Below the pieces are notes generated by a model. That model searched no databases. It was not told the origin of the DNA and worked only from the letters and a program-made list of their open reading frames with translations. A DNA stretch of 64,000 bases from Rhipicephalus microplus (lineage: Eukaryota; Arthropoda; Arachnida; Ixodida; Ixodidae). Location of the stretch: assembly GCF_043290135.1 (NCBI RefSeq), contig NC_134707.1:79998987-80062986 (forward strand), written 5' to 3'. Of this stretch, positions 59,136-64,000 are shown in pieces. A program made the translations under genes and the position numbers. How positions within the stretch are numbered: position 1 is the first letter of the stretch; every line of letters starts with the position of its first letter.

Positions 59136-60003
59136 GTGTGCCTACATTCTGTACCACTCTGTACACCTCCTGTACACCTTGAAGTGCCGGGAATATACAA
59201 AAAGGCTAGCCTGTCACCTGCAGTCCTCAAGCATATTTCATTGAACCTTTTGCATACATCATATGCAAACCGAACTCCTATTTGTATGGGCGGCTCAATC
59301 TCGGGAAGTTCGATGGGCGCTTTTGCGATTCCATCTCGCTCAGTCACCGTCAAGTTCAGAACTTCACACGCCACATCTACGGGCTCCGAGCTCGCCGCCC
59401 TTCCAGCCGCAAATAGGTTTGTTATGCGAGAATCCCCTGCTAAGTGGGCTATCTTCTGCGACTCCAAGGTGGCCCTCCAATGTATGCGAAGTCTACGACG
59501 CGGGAACTACCATCAGACAGTACCTCAAATCAATGAAATCTGTCATCGCGCCAATAACAAAGGACATGACATAATCTTTCAATGGCTGCCTGGGCACTGT
59601 GGGATTAGTGGTAACCACCTCGCCGACAACGCTGGCCGGTGTGCCCACGACAGAACGCCGACACTGCTCATATCTCTGTCAAGGGTTGATGCCCCAAAAG
59701 AAGTTCGTCGCATCGCGCATAATACCACACTTATGCATTGTAATCTTCTACTGAACACCACTCGACGCCCACAGCACCTCGCTTTATTACTCCAATTATG
59801 GCTGCCATCAAAGTCTTCTCGACGGGATGCTACAATGCTGTGTCGGTTGTCGGTAGGCGTTGCCTTCACCAACTCATCCAGTCATTGCATTGGTATGGCT
59901 GACTCCTCCAACTGAGATAACTGTCATTGTGTAGAAGCTCTCGACCACCTCCTGTGCCATTGTCCAGACTTTGAAGAATATTTATGGACTTTCCAGTGCG
60001 CCT
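59136..60003 (+). pseudogene. I-type LINE relic: RNase H and C-terminus
   Basis: The frame 59136-59915 encodes an RNase H domain: ICMGGSISGSSMGAFAIPSR (the first catalytic Asp of YTDGS is Gly), GSELAALPAAN, FCDSKVALQ, and QWLPGHCGISGNHLADNAG. The C-terminal region SRRDATMLCRLSVGVAFTN follows, then in another frame CVEALDHLLCHCPDFEEYL to about 60000. It belongs to the same group as the LINE at 44233-45118 (shared SRRDAT/QREATLL and GVAFT blocks). The RT is absent and the endpoint abuts a different repeat at 60004. Confidence 0.8.
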
Positions 60004-60535
60004 TAAAGGGGCCCTTTAACACTTTTCGCGACTTCGTAGTTTTACATGTTTTTCGAGCTGGTTGCGTACACTGACGATTTAAGGGATAAGTGCTGCCAGA
60101 GCGGCAAAGATAAGGCCACGCTGTGCAAAGTTATTCAGCCTAGAGATATCAAAATACAAAGAAATGGATGCTTAGCCTCAAGTCGATTTTCACGGGCTCA
60201 GCTTACCGTGTTTCCATCGCCCTCTGACGTCGGAAGGCTGCCCATTGAAGTGATCTGAAAGCCCTGTTGTACAGGAAGCTCGCATGACATATTGCCTGTT
60301 ACGTCCAGCATATTGAAGACGCCGCTGCGATGGTAACAAACAATGTGGTACTTGAAGACGGAACGACACGTGCGAAACCAGCCATCTCACGAACGCTTCT
60401 GTAATGTTTTCTAGCTTTATTGATCTTTCTTTTTGCAATGGCGTATATGTATCAACGCTCTTAGATTTTTTTTCCTTTAGTTTCATCAAACTACGGCGCC
60501 CGGAGCGTCGCTGGCGCGTTTTTTCCAGCACGTGG
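60004..60535 (+). mobile_element. MITE-like non-autonomous repeat (one end seen)
   Basis: It starts with the near-palindrome AAAGGGGCCCTTTAACACTTTT at about 60006, a start I associate with a common tick non-autonomous repeat. It continues with GATGCTTAGCCTCAAGTCGATTTTC and CAGCTTACCGTGTTTCCATCGCCCTCTGACGTCGGAAGG. I did not find the matching opposite terminal repeat, so the class and right limit are uncertain. Confidence 0.35.
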
Positions 60536-60595
60536 CGTTCGGTGCATTTTTGACTAGCTTTGCAGTTTTCAAGCTGGAAAAGTCGGAGAGCTTTA

Positions 60596-60640
60596 TTCTG
60601 TCAAGTCAAGTCAAGTTTCAAGTCAAGTCAAGTTTATTCA
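60596..60640 (-). repeat. (CTTGA)n tail of the L2-like LINE
   Basis: On the plus strand about seven AAGTC units with one interruption, joined to TTTATTCAA. On the minus strand this is a TTGAATAAA(CTTGA)n tail, the 3' end of the element. Confidence 0.85.
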
Positions 60641-60692
60641 ACAACGATGTCAGTTTACAGAAAAGTGCGTACAGGATTGGTAATACACACAA

Positions 60693-60727
60693 GGAGCCCC
60701 AAAGTTGGAAACTGTCAGGGGGGCTCC
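60693..60727 (-). other. 3' UTR stem-loop of the L2-like LINE
   Basis: GGAGCCCC (60693-60700) and GGGGCTCC (60720-60727) form a perfect 8-bp stem with a 19-nt loop, about 55 bases before the CTTGA tail. In L2-type LINEs a 3' stem-loop beside the tail repeat can be the RT recognition site; that role is inferred here. Confidence 0.6.
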
Positions 60728-60889
60728 CATACATGATGTTAACGGGAGAAGAAACAAAATATACAACATTCAGTTGTTACGGTATCTTCAGTAAGAAAAA
60801 AAAAGCACAGTGCGAAAAAACGAAAGTAGAAAATACATATATGTTTAGCAAGGCAAAAAAGAAAACTCTGAAGAACAAACAAGCGCAAG

Positions 60890-63388
60890 TTATAATACAA
60901 AACGTAAGGACAATATTTGGTTGAGGTGGGTCAAATATGTGTTACCCCAGGCTGATATGCAATAAGATAAATGGCTGTGAATATGTGCGTGATAAAGGGA
61001 GTGGATTATGTGTGGCTGAAAATATGAACGAGTTTTGATTATGGCGCGTATTCCAAAGGTTATCTTGCGAATGAGTGATTGCGCATGAAGATTGAATTTC
61101 ATATGCCGGTCAAGAACTACACCGAGAAACGTTGTACTGTCGGACATGGGAATTAAATTATCGTCCAGACGCACAGATATAGATTTTGAAAGTACAGTCG
61201 GGAAGGAATGAAAAACTATAAAAACGGTTTTTGATGGATTAATTCTTAACATGTTCATTCGACACCAGGAACTTATATTATGTAGATCCACGTTAATGTT
61301 TCGTTGTAGCTCATCGACATTGTTAGCATAAGTAAAAATGGTCGTGTCATCTGCATATAAGATACAATCTGTAGCGGTCAAAACATTAGGTAGATCATTA
61401 ATAAATAGCAAAAAGAGCAGCGGGCCAAGGATCGAGCCCTGAGGAACACCTTGATTTACTTTCTTAGCTGCTGAAACTTTACCGTCAATCTGAACAACTT
61501 GAGTGCGATTGCAGAGATAACTAGATATAAATTGAAGTGCAGGGCCAGTTATGCCATACGATTCAAGTTTATGTATAAGAATTTTGTGATTAATTGTGTC
61601 AAAAGCTTTCGTTAAATCTATGAATACGCCACCAACTACGAAGCCTTGGTCGATTGCCCCTTTTATTTTATCGGTGAGGGTTAGAAGCGCAAGCTCAGTG
61701 GAATAGCCAGGCCGAAAGCCGTACTGTTTAGATGTCAACAGATTAAACTTTGTCAGGTAGGATATTAATCTTGTATGCATAAGACGCTCGATTATTTTGC
61801 TGAAAAATGGAAGAATACAAATGGGCCTATAATTACTCAGAAGTTCGCGATCACCTTTTTTGTGAACAGGTGTTATTCTACCAACTTTTAGGGAATCGGG
61901 AAATATGCCTGCTTTAAACATCTTGTTAACAAAATCTGCAATGACAGGAGATAGCTCACTAGAGACTAACTTGATGTGGGATGGATGAACAGAGTCAAGA
62001 CCAGGTCCCGTGGACCTGAGCGAAGTTATAACACGAAGAACTTCCTCTGCACTCGTTGGTCGCAAGAAGAAAGAATAAGGCTGGCGAGGTAATGTTGGTA
62101 ATGGGGGATTTCTCAGAGATTCACAGGTACTGCTAAAATACTCACTGAACGCATTGGCGATATCAGTTGGATGGCTGTATGTTTCTGTTTCAGTTCTAAT
62201 TTTCGTTATCTGCTCACGACATTTATTATTTAAGAATTCGTTTATGACCTGCCAGTTGCGCCTCGTATCATTGCCATTATCCAAAATTTTTTTCTGAAAG
62301 TATTCTCGTTTTGTACATTTAAGTGCGGCTGCAAGCGTGTTGGAATATTTCTTGAAACGAATTTTAAGTTCAGAGTTAAATGGCTCACAAGTCACTCTTT
62401 TGTGAAGTTGGTTTTTCTTCAAGATACAACGAAGTAGCGCCCTTGTAACCCAAGGTTTTCTGGGATTACTAAAATGACGAGCTGTGATATGTACCGTCGT
62501 GCATTCGTTAATGCATTGTGTAACTGTAGTCAAAAATAGCTGATAAGCCTTTTCAGCGCAGGATTCACTTATTACGACGGTCCAGTCAATTGATTGTACC
62601 ATAGATACGAATTTTTGAGAATTAAAAGATATCCTCTCTTTGTTTTCCTTACACTTGTAATTTTCTGTGCCCAAAGTCAGGAATATAGGGTAATGATCCG
62701 TTATGCTGTGCTCAATGACTCCTTCTGTATTGTCTGTAGCAAAATTGGTTAATATGTGGTCAATTAACGTATTAGATCCTGCTATGTCACATCTGGTGGG
62801 AGTGGTTATTAAAGATTCAAAACCGTAGCCATGTAAACACCCGAGATAATCAGAACATGACTGATTAGTAGGGTCGATAATGTTGACGTTGATGTCTCCA
62901 CAGATGATGATATTTTTGTTTTCGTTCGTAATAGTGTGCAACAACTTATCGAACTGAAAACAGAACTCAGACTGTGAAGATGCTGGCGAACGATAAATGC
63001 ACCCTAATACTGTGTTCCGGCCATCGACTGAGAAAACACTCTTGTCAAATTCTATCCATACAGATTCACAGAACATATTAGAAAACGCAAGGTCATTGCG
63101 GCGTTTGTATGACAATGACGATTTAATAAAAACGGCGGATCCACCGCCCCGTGGTGTAGCACGATAGCAGTACTCTGCATTGTATCCTGATAGCGCATAC
63201 AAGTTTCTGTCGTCCGGCGACAACCACGTCTCAGACAAACAAATAAATGAGAAATTGTGATTAATTAAAGAAAGAAATGCAATGAGACTGTTGTGGTTTT
63301 TACGTAGGCTGCGAATATTCAAATGTATCAGTGATAGTTTTGGGTTTTTATCACTGAAATGTTTTTTCAGAGCTTGACAAGAAAACAT
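60890..63388 (-). CDS. L2/CR1-like LINE endonuclease/reverse transcriptase, open ORF of 832 codons
   Basis: A single open frame from ATG at 63388. The APE-like endonuclease covers residues ~15-240: HLNIRSLRKN, LSETWL at 51-56, GGGSAVFI, GDIN at 164-167, TLIDHILTN near 207-215, and TDH at 230-232. The RT covers ~440-740: ITPVHKKGDRELLSNYRPI, QYGFRPGYSTELA, FIDLTKAFDTINHKIL near 588, GVPQGS at 647-652, and YADD at 678-681. The thumb ends with a short C-terminus at LNQILSLRFVL. Related enzymes usually run on for another 60-100 residues (the LQ.RA.R box), so the last part may have been lost by a small frameshift or stop. All catalytic residues are present. It would nick DNA and copy its own RNA. 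Confidence 0.92.
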   Translation of the reverse strand: MFSCQALKKHFSDKNPKLSLIHLNIRSLRKNHNSLIAFLSLINHNFSFICLSETWLSPDDRNLYALSGYNAEYCYRATPRGGGSAVFIKSSLSYKRRNDLAFSNMFCESVWIEFDKSVFSVDGRNTVLGCIYRSPASSQSEFCFQFDKLLHTITNENKNIIICGDINVNIIDPTNQSCSDYLGCLHGYGFESLITTPTRCDIAGSNTLIDHILTNFATDNTEGVIEHSITDHYPIFLTLGTENYKCKENKERISFNSQKFVSMVQSIDWTVVISESCAEKAYQLFLTTVTQCINECTTVHITARHFSNPRKPWVTRALLRCILKKNQLHKRVTCEPFNSELKIRFKKYSNTLAAALKCTKREYFQKKILDNGNDTRRNWQVINEFLNNKCREQITKIRTETETYSHPTDIANAFSEYFSSTCESLRNPPLPTLPRQPYSFFLRPTSAEEVLRVITSLRSTGPGLDSVHPSHIKLVSSELSPVIADFVNKMFKAGIFPDSLKVGRITPVHKKGDRELLSNYRPICILPFFSKIIERLMHTRLISYLTKFNLLTSKQYGFRPGYSTELALLTLTDKIKGAIDQGFVVGGVFIDLTKAFDTINHKILIHKLESYGITGPALQFISSYLCNRTQVVQIDGKVSAAKKVNQGVPQGSILGPLLFLLFINDLPNVLTATDCILYADDTTIFTYANNVDELQRNINVDLHNISSWCRMNMLRINPSKTVFIVFHSFPTVLSKSISVRLDDNLIPMSDSTTFLGVVLDRHMKFNLHAQSLIRKITFGIRAIIKTRSYFQPHIIHSLYHAHIHSHLSYCISAWGNTYLTHLNQILSLRFVL

Positions 63389-63436
63389 TGTTGCGTAGGT
63401 TCAAAATACTAAGCAGTAAATAGCAATACTGGTAGG

Positions 63437-64000
63437 CTAGGTCAACACAGCAAGGTCACCCGCACTAGAGATACGGTAGACGCGGCTGTCGTCCGTCCTT
63501 CTGGCCTTAATCATGCAGTGATCAGTCCAGAGATGTTTCCAGCCTTTAGCTTTTTTCAGTTCAAGTGCCTGTGCGAACAGCCGTTTCCTTTCTTGTGTGA
63601 GATGATCATTTGCATATAAGGGCTTCTGATTGTTTTGGGAAAACCCAAGGGCCGCAGTCGTCAAGCGGGCCTTGCGTACTTTTTTCAAGAACTCAGTCTT
63701 TTTTTCTCGGGAGCAGAAGCGCGCGATAATGTTCGTGTCTTTTTTGGCTGGCACACGATGCACAGTATCAAGATCCTCAGGTGCAATCTTGCACCCTACA
63801 GCATCACCCATGGACTGAACAACTGCCAGACAGCTTTCACCTTTTGTTGCAGGGACGCCTTTTATTTCTACATTATTTAGTCGGGAGTACTGTTCAAGTT
63901 CAGAAACCCTTCGTGTCAGTTGCTTATTTTCATCTTTCAAAGCCTTGTTTTCAGTAGCGAGGTCGGAATTCTGCTTCTTAACACTCTCGACAAGCTCGTT
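63437..64000 (-). CDS. LINE ORF1: coiled coil plus RRM/FP-like RNA-binding domain (partial)
   Basis: The frame is open to the window edge, so the N-terminus is missing. The visible part starts with heptad-type sequence (NELVESVKKQNSDLATENKALKDENKQL, likely coiled coil). The block RVSELEQYSRLNNVEIKGVP follows and leads into a domain with VHRVPAKKDTNIIARFCSREKKTEFLKK, NDHLTQERKRLFAQALELKKAKGWKHLWTD and RRTDDSRVYRISSAGDL. This layout is that of ORF1 proteins of arthropod CR1/L2-type LINEs, which share a fold with baculovirus FP-like proteins and serve as RNA-binding trimers. It ends 48 bases before ORF2. Confidence 0.85.
   Translation of the reverse strand, partial: NELVESVKKQNSDLATENKALKDENKQLTRRVSELEQYSRLNNVEIKGVPATKGESCLAVVQSMGDAVGCKIAPEDLDTVHRVPAKKDTNIIARFCSREKKTEFLKKVRKARLTTAALGFSQNNQKPLYANDHLTQERKRLFAQALELKKAKGWKHLWTDHCMIKARRTDDSRVYRISSAGDLAVLT

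Larger units (their letters stand above)
60596..64000 (-). mobile_element. L2/CR1-like LINE with open ORF2 and ORF1, cut by window edge
   Basis: Read on the minus strand: ORF1 (from beyond 64000 to 63437), a 48-base gap, ORF2 (63388-60890), a ~280-bp 3' UTR with a stem-loop (60727-60720 with 60700-60693), and a terminal TTGAATAAA plus CTTGA repeat (60596-60640). It is the best-preserved LINE of its type here. Whether it has a TSD cannot be seen because the 5' end lies outside the window. Confidence 0.9.

Overview
This window reads as repeat-dense nuclear DNA of a hard tick (Ixodidae, probably a metastriate such as Rhipicephalus or Dermacentor). The basis is inference from content: four copies of a tRNA-derived SINE that I recognise as Ruka-like (a family described from Rhipicephalus), several I/R1-like, L2/CR1-like and RTE LINEs of the kind that fill tick genomes, AT and tetranucleotide microsatellites, and spliced-type signals instead of bacterial operons. 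I see no rRNA, no true tRNA gene, no CRISPR array and no prokaryotic gene. Almost all long reading frames belong to retrotransposons.

Layout. 1-2.75 kb: decayed RNase H-bearing LINE (+). 4.2-8.8 kb: decayed CR1-like LINE (-) with a PHD/SGNH-type ORF1. 9.4-12.2 kb: RTE LINE with an intact 937-codon ORF, flanked by a perfect 10-bp target-site duplication (TSD). 12.2-16.5 kb: mostly unexplained DNA with a 78-bp tandem repeat, a doubtful exon, and a perfect 19-bp hairpin. 16.5-20 kb: Ruka-like SINE, then a decayed L2-like LINE (-). 22-23.9 kb: L2-like LINE (+) split by an I-type LINE end (-). 26.2-31.2 kb: two more decayed L2/CR1-like LINEs, one carrying a SINE. 31.5-31.7 kb: tetranucleotide array. 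31.7-45.3 kb: an I-type LINE (gag, endonuclease, RT, RNase H) split by an 8.3-kb block holding a young but broken Ty3/gypsy element with 173-bp LTRs, a gag-only element, two (AT)n tracts and a SINE-like unit. 45.4-47.4 kb: satellite with a ~147-bp monomer and a conserved 14-bp palindrome, interrupted by a SINE. 48.2 kb: an 81-bp RTE 3' end with its own TSD. 49.6-54.9 kb: SINEs and LINE ends. 55.7-56.3 kb: a possible Helentron relic. 57.2-58.6 kb: two exons of the best host-gene candidate, a 71-residue membrane-type protein. 59.1-60 kb: RNase H relic. 60.6-64 kb: L2/CR1-like LINE (-) with an open ORF2 and an ORF1 running off the window.

How the parts relate. Autonomous LINEs (RTE, L2-like) supply the endonuclease and RT; the SINEs and short 5'-truncated LINE ends look like products of such machinery, as their TSDs show. 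Nesting gives a relative order: I-type LINE before the gypsy/AT block, L2-like LINE before the SINE at 30.5 kb, satellite before the SINE at 45.6 kb. I found no convincing new biological system. The most distinctive signals are the satellite, the 81-bp RTE end with TSD, the 19-bp hairpin, a recurring short palindrome with a paired base change, and the small candidate host gene.
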